A DNA stretch of 64,000 bases from JAAOIF01 sp965217125 (GTDB lineage: Bacteria; Pseudomonadota; Gammaproteobacteria; PS1; Pseudothioglobaceae), in assembly GCA_965217125.1 (NCBI GenBank), contig OZ244244.1, positions 310,001-374,000 of the forward strand, written 5' to 3'. The number at the start of each line of letters is the position of its first letter. Position 1 is the first letter of the stretch. The notes under the pieces were generated by a model. That model saw nothing but the letters and a program-made list of their open reading frames with translations. It did no database searches and had not been told where the DNA came from. Shown here piece by piece: positions 9,340 through 18,245 of the stretch. Both the position numbers and the translations under genes were made by a program.

Positions 9340-10587
9340 TTAATGCGCAACACCCGCAGCGCCATGTTCGTCAATCAAACGACCTGAATAAAATCTATTG
9401 ATAGCAAAAGGCTCTGCTAATTTGTGTGGTTTATTATTTGCCAGTGTTGCAGCAAACACATGCCCTGAGCCCGGTGTTGCCTTAAAGCCACCAGTGCCCC
9501 AACCACAATTAAAATAAAGCCCTTGGATTTTGGTTTTACTAATAATAGGACAGGCATCAGGACAAGTATCAACAATACCACCCCATTGACGATTCATTCT
9601 AACACGACTAAAAGCTGGAAATAATTCTAAAATAGCAGCTGCTGTATGTTCAATAACATGAGGACTGCCTCGTTGCGAATATGAGTTATAACTATCAATA
9701 CCAGCTCCTATTACTAAATCTCCTTTATTTGATTGGCTGATATAACCATGCACAGCATTAGACATAACTACGGTATCCAATATAGGCTTCATTGGCTCTG
9801 ACACAAATGCTTGCAAAGGATGACTCTCAATTGGCAAGCGCACCCCTGCCATAGTTGCTAATACAGAAGAGTGCCCAGCTGCAACACAACCTACTTGAGG
9901 CACTTTGATATAACCTTGTTTAGTATTTAAACCACACATAATGCCATTAACAATATCCATTCCTACAACTTCACATTGTTCAATAATATCCACTCCTAAT
10001 TTAGAGGCGGCGCGTGCAAACCCCCAAGCTACTGCGTCATGACGAGCAACACCGCCGCTAGATTGATAAGATGCCCCGATAATAGGATAACGCACATTTT
10101 TACTGATATTAATCATCGGAATATTACGCTTAATTTCATCAGCCATAACCACCTCAGCAGTAATTCCGTTGATTACATTTGCGTTTACTCTTCTTTCAAT
10201 ATCACGCATTTCTTGCAATGTATGCCCTAAGTTATATACTCCTCTTGCGCTAAACATCACATTATAGTTAAGCTCTTGAGATAAACCTTGCCATAAATCC
10301 AAAGAATGTTGATATAAAAGTGCAGACTCATCCCATAAATAATTTGAGCGAACAATCGTTGTATTGCGTGCTGTATTTCCCCCTCCTATATAGCCTTTTT
10401 CTAACACTGCAATATTTTTAATCCCATGCTCTTTAGCCAAATAATAAGCTGTTGCCAAACCATGTCCGCCTCCACCGATAATAACGATGTCGTATTGTTT
10501 TTTTATTTGCACAGAGCTCCATGCTTCTGGCCAATTTTGATGAGCTTTTAAGCCTTGTTTGAATAAGGATAAAAATGAATATTTCAT
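9340..10587 (-). CDS. soxB: sarcosine oxidase beta subunit
   Basis: Catalytic flavoprotein subunit carrying FAD and covalent FMN; oxidises sarcosine and passes the methylene unit to THF in the complex. The 415 residues are the usual length. The FAD motif DIVIIGGGGHGLATAYYLA is at 33-51. GGVARHDAVAWGFAR near 178-192 contains the histidine (about 183) that in this family probably carries the FMN. The C-terminus has the CGWGTGGFKATPGSG motif. It is the first sox gene, 70 bases after the last ABC permease gene, so transport and oxidation are probably linked. Confidence 0.94.
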   Translation of the reverse strand: MKYSFLSLFKQGLKAHQNWPEAWSSVQIKKQYDIVIIGGGGHGLATAYYLAKEHGIKNIAVLEKGYIGGGNTARNTTIVRSNYLWDESALLYQHSLDLWQGLSQELNYNVMFSARGVYNLGHTLQEMRDIERRVNANVINGITAEVVMADEIKRNIPMINISKNVRYPIIGASYQSSGGVARHDAVAWGFARAASKLGVDIIEQCEVVGMDIVNGIMCGLNTKQGYIKVPQVGCVAAGHSSVLATMAGVRLPIESHPLQAFVSEPMKPILDTVVMSNAVHGYISQSNKGDLVIGAGIDSYNSYSQRGSPHVIEHTAAAILELFPAFSRVRMNRQWGGIVDTCPDACPIISKTKIQGLYFNCGWGTGGFKATPGSGHVFAATLANNKPHKLAEPFAINRFYSGRLIDEHGAAGVAH

Positions 10588-10657
10588 ATATGAATTGCAG
10601 GTTTTTGTAAATATCGCAAAAGTGCTTGTGCCATATTATGCATCACTCTCTGTTGCA

Positions 10658-11512
10658 TCATTTGCCTTCAGTAATGCCGCGTAATCGGTTATTACGCCGT
10701 CTGATTAATTCCAAAGTAGTAAGCAAAGCTACTGATATCAAAAAGAATAAAGTAGCAACCGCCAGAATTACTGGACTGATTTGTTCACGCAAACCAGACC
10801 ACATTTGCACCGTAAGTGTGATTTGGTCATAACCGCCTAAAAATAAAATAATCACTACTTCATCAAATGAAGCAACAAAGGCGAATAAAGCCCCTGAAAT
10901 AATGCCGGGCGCAACTAATGGAGCAATTATTTTAAAGAAAATTCTAATCCCAGAAGCGCCTAAGTTTTGTGCAGCCCGCACCAAACTATAATCAAAGCCG
11001 CTTAAAGTTGCAGTTACAGTGATTACCACAAATGGTGTGCCAATTACTGCATGGGATAAAATTACTCCTAAAAATGTTTTGGCAAGGCCTAACTTTGCAA
11101 AAAAGAAAAACATTCCTAAAGCAGAAATTATTATTGGCACGATTAAAGGTGAAATTAGTAGCGTCATAATTACTGCTTTGTAGGGCATATAGGATTTTGC
11201 TAAACCCAAAGCTGCTAATGTTCCTAAAGAAGTAGCAATCAAAGTTGAGGTTGTTGCAATAATAAAACTATTGGCTATTGAATCCATCCATTTTTCTGAG
11301 GCAAATAATTCACGATACCAACGAAGAGAATAACCATCAGGGTCAAGTGATAACATTTCTGGCGTAAAAGTAAAATAAGGAATCGCATTAAACGATAATG
11401 GAATAATTATTAAAATCGGTAAAATTAAAAATAAAAACACCAAAACACATAAAGTTCTGAAGCTGTAAATTCCAAAAATTTCATAAAATGAATAATATGA
11501 TTTGTTTTTCAT
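10658..11512 (-). CDS. ABC transporter permease, PotC type
   Basis: Inner-membrane permease of a polyamine/spermidine-type ABC importer. The 284 residues have six hydrophobic segments. The EAA loop (LVRAAQNLGASGIRIFFKI) is near residue 178 and a family FDEVVIILFLGG segment near 220. It lies 19 bases after the PotB-like gene. The cluster is embedded between creatinase and sarcosine oxidase genes, which points to import of creatine, sarcosine or a betaine instead of polyamines. This is inference from position. Confidence 0.9.
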   Translation of the reverse strand: MKNKSYYSFYEIFGIYSFRTLCVLVFLFLILPILIIIPLSFNAIPYFTFTPEMLSLDPDGYSLRWYRELFASEKWMDSIANSFIIATTSTLIATSLGTLAALGLAKSYMPYKAVIMTLLISPLIVPIIISALGMFFFFAKLGLAKTFLGVILSHAVIGTPFVVITVTATLSGFDYSLVRAAQNLGASGIRIFFKIIAPLVAPGIISGALFAFVASFDEVVIILFLGGYDQITLTVQMWSGLREQISPVILAVATLFFLISVALLTTLELIRRRNNRLRGITEGK

Positions 11513-11531
11513 AATTGACTTATATGTTTAA

Positions 11532-12752
11532 TTAAAAACTAATTTTATCGACCCCAAACCACTTGTTATAAAGCCAATATAAAATTAATACCACCGCTAA
11601 TAACAAGCCACTCAAAGCCGCAGCCAAGCCCCAATTTAATGAGCTTTGTAAATGGAATGCAATTAGATTAGAGATAAGTTGCCCAGAGCTACCGCCAACT
11701 AAAGCTGGAGTAATATAATAACCAATTGCTAAAATAAAGACCAATAAACCCCCAGCACCAATACCGGGAATTGTTAGTGGAAAATAAACTCGCCGAAACG
11801 CATATAACCAGCTTGAGCCCAAAGATACTGCCGCTCGCATATAACTTGGAGGGATGTTTTTCATAATACTATAAACCGGCAATATCATAAATGGTAACAA
11901 AATATGAGTCATTGCTACTAATGTGCCGGCCATGTTATAAATCATACGCACCCTTTCACTATCACCAACAATCCCGAAAAATACCAGTAAATCATTAAGC
12001 GGACCTTGGGTTTGTAACAACACTATCCAAGAAGTGGTTCGCACTAATAATGAAGTCCAGAATGGCAGTAATACTAAAATCATCAATAAATTAGAGATTC
12101 TATCGGGTAAAGTGGACAACAAATAAGCCACTGGAAAGCCTAATAAAATACAAAATACTGTAACTGCAAAACTGATTAAAAATGTTCTTAAAAATAAATT
12201 AAGGTAGATCTGCTGCTGTGCTTCTGCTTTTATAATGTTACCATCTGAGTCATATTTCATATCCACTGCTGCAATATAAAAAGAGGCAGTATAGACCGAG
12301 CCTTCGCGTTTAATAATTGACCAAATTTTAGGGTCGCCCCATCTTTCATCAATTTCTAATAAGGCTTGTTTGAATGATGAGTTTATTTTGTCTGCTTTCC
12401 TGGCGGTTTTTTTTACTAAACTTCTAAATCCTGATAACTCATAATTTAGTCTGGTAGCAACTTTGCCATCTGAATAAGTTTGTTTAGCGGCGATTAAATC
12501 TTTAACCAAAGATTTATATGCTGCTTCATCTGGAGTTTTGCTTTGATCCTGCCAATTTTCTAAAACTTTGACAGTGTTTGGCATATATTGGCTGATTGTA
12601 TCATTATGCACCGAGTTGAATAAAATCATGCTAATCGGCACAACAAACAATACTACGATAAACAATAATAATGGCACAACTGGTAAAAGAGCCTGAAATT
12701 CAAGTCGCTTTTTGGCTTTTTTAAATTGCTTTTCAGTAATTAGTTGTGTCAT
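11532..12752 (-). CDS. ABC transporter permease, PotB type, with large periplasmic insertion
   Basis: Partner permease of the PotC-type subunit. The 406 residues exceed the roughly 290 of PotB because an insertion of about 130 charged residues (about 55-185) lies between the first transmembrane segment and the remaining five. The EAA loop (YMRAAVSLGSSWLYAFRRV) is near 305. Similar enlarged first loops occur in some spermidine/putrescine-type permeases. It follows the binding-protein gene after a 124-base gap containing a stem-loop. Confidence 0.88.
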   Translation of the reverse strand: MTQLITEKQFKKAKKRLEFQALLPVVPLLLFIVVLFVVPISMILFNSVHNDTISQYMPNTVKVLENWQDQSKTPDEAAYKSLVKDLIAAKQTYSDGKVATRLNYELSGFRSLVKKTARKADKINSSFKQALLEIDERWGDPKIWSIIKREGSVYTASFYIAAVDMKYDSDGNIIKAEAQQQIYLNLFLRTFLISFAVTVFCILLGFPVAYLLSTLPDRISNLLMILVLLPFWTSLLVRTTSWIVLLQTQGPLNDLLVFFGIVGDSERVRMIYNMAGTLVAMTHILLPFMILPVYSIMKNIPPSYMRAAVSLGSSWLYAFRRVYFPLTIPGIGAGGLLVFILAIGYYITPALVGGSSGQLISNLIAFHLQSSLNWGLAAALSGLLLAVVLILYWLYNKWFGVDKISF

Positions 12753-12804
12753 TATATTTTGTTTTAACTATTTAAGTGTGGAAGCAAATCTCCACAAAAA
12801 TCAA

Positions 12805-12865
12805 TTCTGTTTGACCTAAAAGAGTGAATTTTATGTTTAAAATACAAACTATTAGGCCGACAGAA
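12805..12865 (-). terminator. imperfect stem-loop between binding-protein and permease genes
   Basis: Arms 12805-12818 (ttctgtttgaccta) and 12853-12865 (taggccgacagaa) pair imperfectly around an AT-rich loop. The gap lies just after the binding-protein gene, where many ABC operons keep a stem that stabilises or partly terminates the message, giving more binding protein than permease. No long U-run follows on the transcript. The role is inferred. Confidence 0.35.
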
Positions 12866-12876
12866 CTGTTTAAATA

Positions 12877-13965
12877 TTACTTGACTAACCAAGCATTAAA
12901 TCTTTCAGTTAAATCTTCTTTATTATCAATCCAAAATGATACACTTTTAACTAAAGCATATTTCATATGTGCAGCGGTAGTTGGCATATGCGGGCTCATA
13001 TCCACACCAGTTTTATAATGTTTGCCCACTAATTTTTCAGAAGACTTACGCAATGGACCATAAGAAATATATTTAGCTTGATCTGCTAATCTTTGAGAAT
13101 CAGTAGCAAAATACAAATAATCTTTAACTTTTTGGGTTAGTTTGCCCTTAGGAACTACCCAACCATCAAGCTCAACCGATTGGCTATGCCACATAATTTC
13201 AATTGGTTGTTCTTCGGTAACAATAGCATCAAAAAATCTACCATTAAAACTAGTGCCAATCACCACTTCTTTGTCAGCTAACAACTGCGGAGTTTGGGCG
13301 CCAGCAGTCCACCAAATCACTTGGTCTTTAATAGTGTCTAATTTTTTAAATGCACGATCAACGCCTTGTTTAGTTGATAATACTTCATATACATCTTTAG
13401 TTGGCACACCATCAGCAATTAACGCCCATTCTAAATTATTATATGCTTGCTTTTCTAAAGCTCTTTTACCTGGGAATTTTTTAAGGTCAAATACATCTTT
13501 AATAGTTTGTGGGGCTTTGCCACCAAAAGCATTTTTATTATATGCAAACAAAGTTGAATATATAATAGTTGGAATAAAACATTCGCTTAACCCAGCAACA
13601 AAATCTTCGCTTGGTTTCGAGCCGTTAATGCCTCTAGAAAGAATTTTATTGTGGTCAATTCTTTCTACCAAACCCTTATCGCACAAAGAAATCGCATCGG
13701 GCTCAATCACATCAACTAAATCCCAAGTTACTTTACCAGCTTTAACTTGCGACTCAACGCCAGCTACTGCAGCCGAGCCTTTGTCAATATTTTTGACTTT
13801 AACCCCGGTCTTTCTGAGATAAGGCTTATGATAAGCCTCGTCTTGACTCTTAGTATATGCACCACCCCAAGAGACAATTGTTAGTGATTCTTCTGCCGAT
13901 ACTGTAACTGGCATTAGCAACATAGTCATTGATGTTGCAATTAGTATTTTTATAAAATATTTCAT
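12877..13965 (-). CDS. ABC transporter periplasmic binding protein, PotD type
   Basis: Solute-binding protein of the polyamine/opine family (PotD/PotF-like). A signal peptide (KYFIKILIATSMTMLLMPVTVSA, cleavage after about residue 24) precedes SLTIVSWGGAYTKSQDEA, the usual mature start of this family. Two ATGs lie 6 bases apart (13971 and 13965). The gagga ribosome site is only about 2 bases from the first and 8 from the second, so the second is preferred. It sits between the ATPase and permease genes. The ligand cannot be read directly; creatine, sarcosine or betaines are likely from context. Confidence 0.9.
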   Translation of the reverse strand: MKYFIKILIATSMTMLLMPVTVSAEESLTIVSWGGAYTKSQDEAYHKPYLRKTGVKVKNIDKGSAAVAGVESQVKAGKVTWDLVDVIEPDAISLCDKGLVERIDHNKILSRGINGSKPSEDFVAGLSECFIPTIIYSTLFAYNKNAFGGKAPQTIKDVFDLKKFPGKRALEKQAYNNLEWALIADGVPTKDVYEVLSTKQGVDRAFKKLDTIKDQVIWWTAGAQTPQLLADKEVVIGTSFNGRFFDAIVTEEQPIEIMWHSQSVELDGWVVPKGKLTQKVKDYLYFATDSQRLADQAKYISYGPLRKSSEKLVGKHYKTGVDMSPHMPTTAAHMKYALVKSVSFWIDNKEDLTERFNAWLVK

Positions 13966-14056
13966 TTTCATTTCCTCATTTATTAAAAAAAAATAACAGA
14001 ACTAAAACTTTTGTTTTAATTCTCATTTGCGCAAATTAGCACTTTAAAACACTAAT

Positions 14057-15151
14057 TTACTTTCCTAAAACACAGCAATGTTGTGCATACCAACCAAGCT
14101 GCAAATCATCGCCACAGGCGAATTGATGCTTAACTTCGTTGTTTAGAATCTTGACGATAAATTCGTTCATTGCGGCAATTTTTATCCGCAATCTAATATG
14201 GTCGCCCATATAAATAATTTCCTCAATTTTACTTGTTACAATATTAAGATTATCGTTATTTATATTTTCAGGACTAACAATCACTTTTTCAGGCCTGATT
14301 GATACCATAGCCTTGCTACCAACTTTGCTATCATTAACATTCAAACCAATAATTTCAATATTGTCGCTGATTTGTACTTTACAATTTTTATCAAAATTAG
14401 CAACCACAGTGCCGTCCAAACTGTTATTTTCGCCAATAAAATTAGCCACAAAGGCATTTTGAGGTTGTTCATACATTTTGCTCGGGCTGGAATATTGTTG
14501 AATTATTCCATCATTAAATACTGCAATTCTGTCTGACATGGTAATTGCTTCGGCTTGATCGTGAGTAACATAAAGCACTGTAAGTCCAAGGTTTTCGTGC
14601 ATATGTTTAATTTCAAATTGCATCTCCTCACGCAGATTTTTATCTAATGCACCTAAAGGCTCATCCATTAATACTATTTCTGGCTCAAAAGTAATTGATC
14701 TTGCTACTGCAACTCTTTGTTGTTGTCCGCCAGAAAGCTGGGCAATCCTACGGTTGCCAAAATCTTCTAACCTCACTATTTCCAAAGATTTTTGCACTTT
14801 TCTTTTAATTTCAGTTTTAGATAATTTTCTAATTTCTAAGGGAAACGCCAGATTTTCATACACTGTCATATGAGGAAACAGGGCGTAATTTTGAAATACC
14901 ATGCCAATATTGCGTTTGTTTGGTGGAATATTTTGCACCGGAGTATTATCAATTAAAATCTCACCTGCGGTAACATTTTCAAAGCCAGCTAACATCATCA
15001 AACATGTGGTTTTACCTGAACCAGAAGGACCTAATAATGACACAAATTCACCTTTTTTCATATCAAGGTTCATATTGTCAACAATTAGTTTTTTACCATC
15101 GTAGCTTTTTTTAACATTTTTAAAAGAAACAAAAGTTTGCTTAGTATTCAT
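14057..15151 (-). CDS. ABC transporter ATP-binding protein, PotA type
   Basis: Cytoplasmic ATPase of the polyamine-type importer. Walker A is LGPSGSGKTTCLMMLAG near 40. The signature LSGGQQQRVAVARS is near 137, followed directly by Walker B IVLMDEPLGALD. A C-terminal TOBE-like domain (about 285-360) completes the 364 residues. The start lies 6 bases after the creatinase stop, so creatinase and transporter are transcribed together, which supports creatine as a transported substrate. Confidence 0.92.
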   Translation of the reverse strand: MNTKQTFVSFKNVKKSYDGKKLIVDNMNLDMKKGEFVSLLGPSGSGKTTCLMMLAGFENVTAGEILIDNTPVQNIPPNKRNIGMVFQNYALFPHMTVYENLAFPLEIRKLSKTEIKRKVQKSLEIVRLEDFGNRRIAQLSGGQQQRVAVARSITFEPEIVLMDEPLGALDKNLREEMQFEIKHMHENLGLTVLYVTHDQAEAITMSDRIAVFNDGIIQQYSSPSKMYEQPQNAFVANFIGENNSLDGTVVANFDKNCKVQISDNIEIIGLNVNDSKVGSKAMVSIRPEKVIVSPENINNDNLNIVTSKIEEIIYMGDHIRLRIKIAAMNEFIVKILNNEVKHQFACGDDLQLGWYAQHCCVLGK

Positions 15152-15157
15152 AAATAA

Positions 15158-16372
15158 TTAGTTTTTAATAATGTTGTGTTGTGGGCCGTAGGGAAAGCCG
15201 GTAATATCATAAGCACCATCTTCGGTAACTACCATAATATCATGCTCGCGATAACCCCCCGCGCCAAGATTGCCATCAGGAATCATTATCATAGGCTCCA
15301 TCGAAATAACCATATTTGGCTTAATCTCTGTTGTAATATCTTCGCGTAATTCCACTAAGGCTTCACGCCCATAATAATGTGATAAAACTCCAAATGAGTG
15401 TCCATATCCAAAAGTGCGATTTGGTATTAAACCATACTCATCATAAATCAAGTTTAACTCTTTAGCAATATCGCAGCATTTTGCCCCAGGCTTGATTAAC
15501 TTCATCCCCGCTTGATGAACTTTAACATTTATCTCCCAAAGCCTTAAAGATTCATCATCACAATGGTCATAAAATAAAGTCCTCTCTAAAGCGACATAAT
15601 AACCTGCATTCATAGAAAAGCAATTTAGACTTAAAATATCGCCTTTTTCTACTTTGCGAGAGCTAACTGGATTATGAGCTCCATCGGTATTAATTCCAGA
15701 TTGAAACCAAGTCCAAGTATCCATAAGCTCGGCATTGGGAAATCTTTTGGCGGTTTCTCTAATCATCGCTTGAGTGGAATGCAGCGCCACTTCGTATTCT
15801 GGGACACCTTCGACCACCGCCTCAACTAAAGCACTACCGCCAATATCACAAATCTCTGCGCCTTGTTTAATATGGGCAATTTCTTCAGCAGATTTAATAA
15901 TACGCATCTTCATACAAGCTATGCTAATGTTTAATAGTTTTGTATCAGGGAAAGTCGCTTGTAATTTGTCTAAACGCTGCTTGCTAATATGGTCATATTC
16001 AATGCCAATTGTTTGCACTTTAGGAAGCAATTGCTGTAATGCATAGAAAAAATTATCCCGCTGCCAATCGGTATAAACAATATTATCACCAAAACTTCTA
16101 CGCCAAGGCTGCCCGGCATCAATATTAGCAGAAATAGTAGTCGCTTTGTCTTGAGTAACCACTAAACCATAAGGTCTGCCAAAAGCACAATATAGAAAGT
16201 CAGAATAGTAAGCAATATTATGAATAGAAGTAAAAACTACGGCATCAAAATTCTCATTAGCCATATATTGACGCAACTTGTTAAGCCTGTTTTTATATTC
16301 TGTATCACTAAAAGTATGTGCTGCTTTTTGACCGTTTTGAATATTTTTTAATCTTTCCATATTGTATAACAT
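15158..16372 (-). CDS. creatinase (creatine amidinohydrolase)
   Basis: Hydrolyses creatine to sarcosine and urea. The 404 residues equal the 403 of Pseudomonas creatinase and are collinear with it as I remember that sequence. Catalytic and binding residues known there (His232, Glu262, Glu358, His376) fall at His233, Glu263, Glu359 and His377, inside GINTDGAHNPV, ALERTL, SMEPMIM and GYREHD. The creatinase-specific stretches YYSDFLYCAFGRPY and GQPWRRSFGDNIVYTDWQRD separate it from Xaa-Pro peptidases of the same fold. A second ATG at 16360 aligns with the Pseudomonas start region. It lies between etfB and a transporter; the product sarcosine feeds the downstream sox genes. Confidence 0.93.
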   Translation of the reverse strand: MLYNMERLKNIQNGQKAAHTFSDTEYKNRLNKLRQYMANENFDAVVFTSIHNIAYYSDFLYCAFGRPYGLVVTQDKATTISANIDAGQPWRRSFGDNIVYTDWQRDNFFYALQQLLPKVQTIGIEYDHISKQRLDKLQATFPDTKLLNISIACMKMRIIKSAEEIAHIKQGAEICDIGGSALVEAVVEGVPEYEVALHSTQAMIRETAKRFPNAELMDTWTWFQSGINTDGAHNPVSSRKVEKGDILSLNCFSMNAGYYVALERTLFYDHCDDESLRLWEINVKVHQAGMKLIKPGAKCCDIAKELNLIYDEYGLIPNRTFGYGHSFGVLSHYYGREALVELREDITTEIKPNMVISMEPMIMIPDGNLGAGGYREHDIMVVTEDGAYDITGFPYGPQHNIIKN

Positions 16373-16429
16373 AGATTTGAATTTACAAACGATTTAGTAT
16401 ACGCTTTTTTTACCCTTGTTTTAAGTAAT

Positions 16430-17176
16430 TTATAAACCAATCTCATTTGTTTTTAAATAGGCTATAAATGCTTTTGCCTTCTGTTCAACACTTTCTGTTT
16501 GCATAATTTCTCCATCGACTGATTTAGTTTGTATGATATTTTGCAATCGCCTATGTCCTGAGAGCTTAGATTTAATAGATATTTTCCCATACGATGATGC
16601 CTTTTTTTTGAATATATTATTTTCACACAACATAACAATATCATTTTTATTTTGAGATTTAATCTTAGTTGTTCTGCCCTGTAGGCTATTTGCATGGCTA
16701 TAAGTTAGGCTATGTTTTAAACTATCCGCTACTACAATAACAACAGGAGTAGCTACAATAACTTGACGCCGTTTGCCCCTGCCAAGATCTTGAGTAATGT
16801 GTAATTCTATACCTATCTTATCAATACTAAGCACTGATGAAATTAGCCCCATATTTAGATATTTGGATAGTAAATAAGGCAACATTCCCGTATCTAATCC
16901 TCCTTGTGCGCGACTGCTAGTAAAAATAATATCTTGTGGATTTTGGGTAAAAAAATCTAGCAAACTTGCATCAACTTTTGTGGAATCTAGAATTTTAATA
17001 TCTGTTATTCCAAAGCCTAAATATGGTTTCATTGCATCTATTGTGCCTACATGCACTGCTGTGGGATTTTTATCAACTTGTTGTGCTAATTGCCAAGCCG
17101 CTAATTCTTTATGATTACAGCTAAACTGTCTTGATACAGGATGAAGTGATGTTGATAACAATACAGTATTATTCAT
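16430..17176 (-). CDS. etfB: electron transfer flavoprotein beta subunit (dimethylglycine pathway)
   Basis: Beta subunit of ETF, which accepts electrons from the dimethylglycine demethylase. The 248 residues have the ETF beta fold, with QDIIFTSSRAQGGLDTGMLPYLL near 95-118 as the nucleotide-binding region. It diverges from housekeeping EtfB, like the dedicated ETF next to dgcAB in Pseudomonas. It overlaps etfA by 8 bases. The C-terminus has a short basic stretch then an AKAFIAYLKTNEI tail. Confidence 0.85.
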   Translation of the reverse strand: MNNTVLLSTSLHPVSRQFSCNHKELAAWQLAQQVDKNPTAVHVGTIDAMKPYLGFGITDIKILDSTKVDASLLDFFTQNPQDIIFTSSRAQGGLDTGMLPYLLSKYLNMGLISSVLSIDKIGIELHITQDLGRGKRRQVIVATPVVIVVADSLKHSLTYSHANSLQGRTTKIKSQNKNDIVMLCENNIFKKKASSYGKISIKSKLSGHRRLQNIIQTKSVDGEIMQTESVEQKAKAFIAYLKTNEIGL

Positions 17177-18245
17177 TTTTGTTTTTTTGCTGTAGCAGAT
17201 TAATAGTTGTTTTCATAAATTCTTGTGCATCATGGATAATACTAAAATTTGCTCGTTTTGTCATAGCACAATTAGCATCTGTATTAACCGCAATAACTTT
17301 ATTACATTGCTCAATTCCTTGCAAATGTTGAATAGCACCTGAAATACCAAGTGCAATATAAACATTACTTTGCACACTCACACCTGTTGCGCCGATTTGT
17401 TGTTGTTTTTTGAACTTTTTTTCATCCACCATTATTCTACTTGCGCCTATCGCCGCACCTAAAGTATTTGAAAATTTATTAAATGTTTCAACATCTGCAA
17501 TACCATTACCAGCAGAACAAATAAAATCTGCTTGTTCTAAGCTTATGTTTTGCGCCTCCTCTTGAGTGTTAGTTTGTCGCTGGTCAAAATCAATTTCTGC
17601 AGCTATTTCATAAGGTTTTGCCTCACACACATATTCAAACGAGCCACGACTAAGCCCTGCTCCTAAGCATAAAATATCTGGCAAGGAAATTTGTTGTTGT
17701 TTTGTGCAAGATTGAGTATATCTTATAATATTATCTTTGTTAATTTCTGCCACATTTTCTGCAAATGAAAGCTCCATAGCAACAGCAAAACGACGAGATA
17801 AATCTTGACCTTCATTATCATCTGTAAAAATAAAATGTTTTGGCTCAAATTTTTGTTTTAGTTGTTTAAGCAATTGCAATTTTGCCTGTGGTTGATATTG
17901 CTGCCAAGATGCAGATTTCATTATAATTACTCGGTCTGCTCCTTGTTGTAAATGATTATCTTCCACATTGCCAAAACATACTGCTAATACTGCACACTCG
18001 CCTGCCAAAGCTTGTGCAATATACAACATTTCTTTTTGTTTTGCTTCTAAGTTTTTAGCACAATGAAATACAACAACAATACCATTTTTAATATTTTTAA
18101 CTTGTCGTAATGGCAAAACAGGCTCTATATTATCTTTAAAATTCCCTGTTTTTAGATGCACATCATCACGGTTTCTGGCTATTCTTTTTAGACCTTTAGG
18201 GCCTATAAAATAACGATAATTCTCCCCGATATTAGTGCGTTGCAT
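17169..18245 (-). CDS. etfA: electron transfer flavoprotein alpha subunit (dimethylglycine pathway)
   Basis: FAD-binding ETF subunit. The C-terminal FAD motif GATGVSVQSNVYIALGISGA (about 290-310) followed by IQHLQGIEQCNKVIAVNTD is diagnostic. The N-terminus carries an extra leader (RTNIGENYRYFIGPKGLKRI), as in the dgc-linked ETF alpha of Pseudomonas. I chose the ATG at 18245, giving a 14-base overlap with dgcB; an upstream ATG at 18281 would add 12 residues reading through the dgcB end. It works with the DgcA/DgcB flavo-iron-sulfur complex. Confidence 0.87.
   Translation of the reverse strand: MQRTNIGENYRYFIGPKGLKRIARNRDDVHLKTGNFKDNIEPVLPLRQVKNIKNGIVVVFHCAKNLEAKQKEMLYIAQALAGECAVLAVCFGNVEDNHLQQGADRVIIMKSASWQQYQPQAKLQLLKQLKQKFEPKHFIFTDDNEGQDLSRRFAVAMELSFAENVAEINKDNIIRYTQSCTKQQQISLPDILCLGAGLSRGSFEYVCEAKPYEIAAEIDFDQRQTNTQEEAQNISLEQADFICSAGNGIADVETFNKFSNTLGAAIGASRIMVDEKKFKKQQQIGATGVSVQSNVYIALGISGAIQHLQGIEQCNKVIAVNTDANCAMTKRANFSIIHDAQEFMKTTINLLQQKNKNE

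Noticed and set aside
13142..13822. 226-codon open frame on the plus strand
   Set aside because: Lies wholly opposite the PotD-like binding-protein gene. The product has no recognisable motif and shows the composition of an antisense shadow.
15158..16372. Xaa-Pro aminopeptidase
   Set aside because: Same fold, but length, active-site residues and creatinase-specific stretches match creatine amidinohydrolase, and metal-binding residues of aminopeptidases are not in place.
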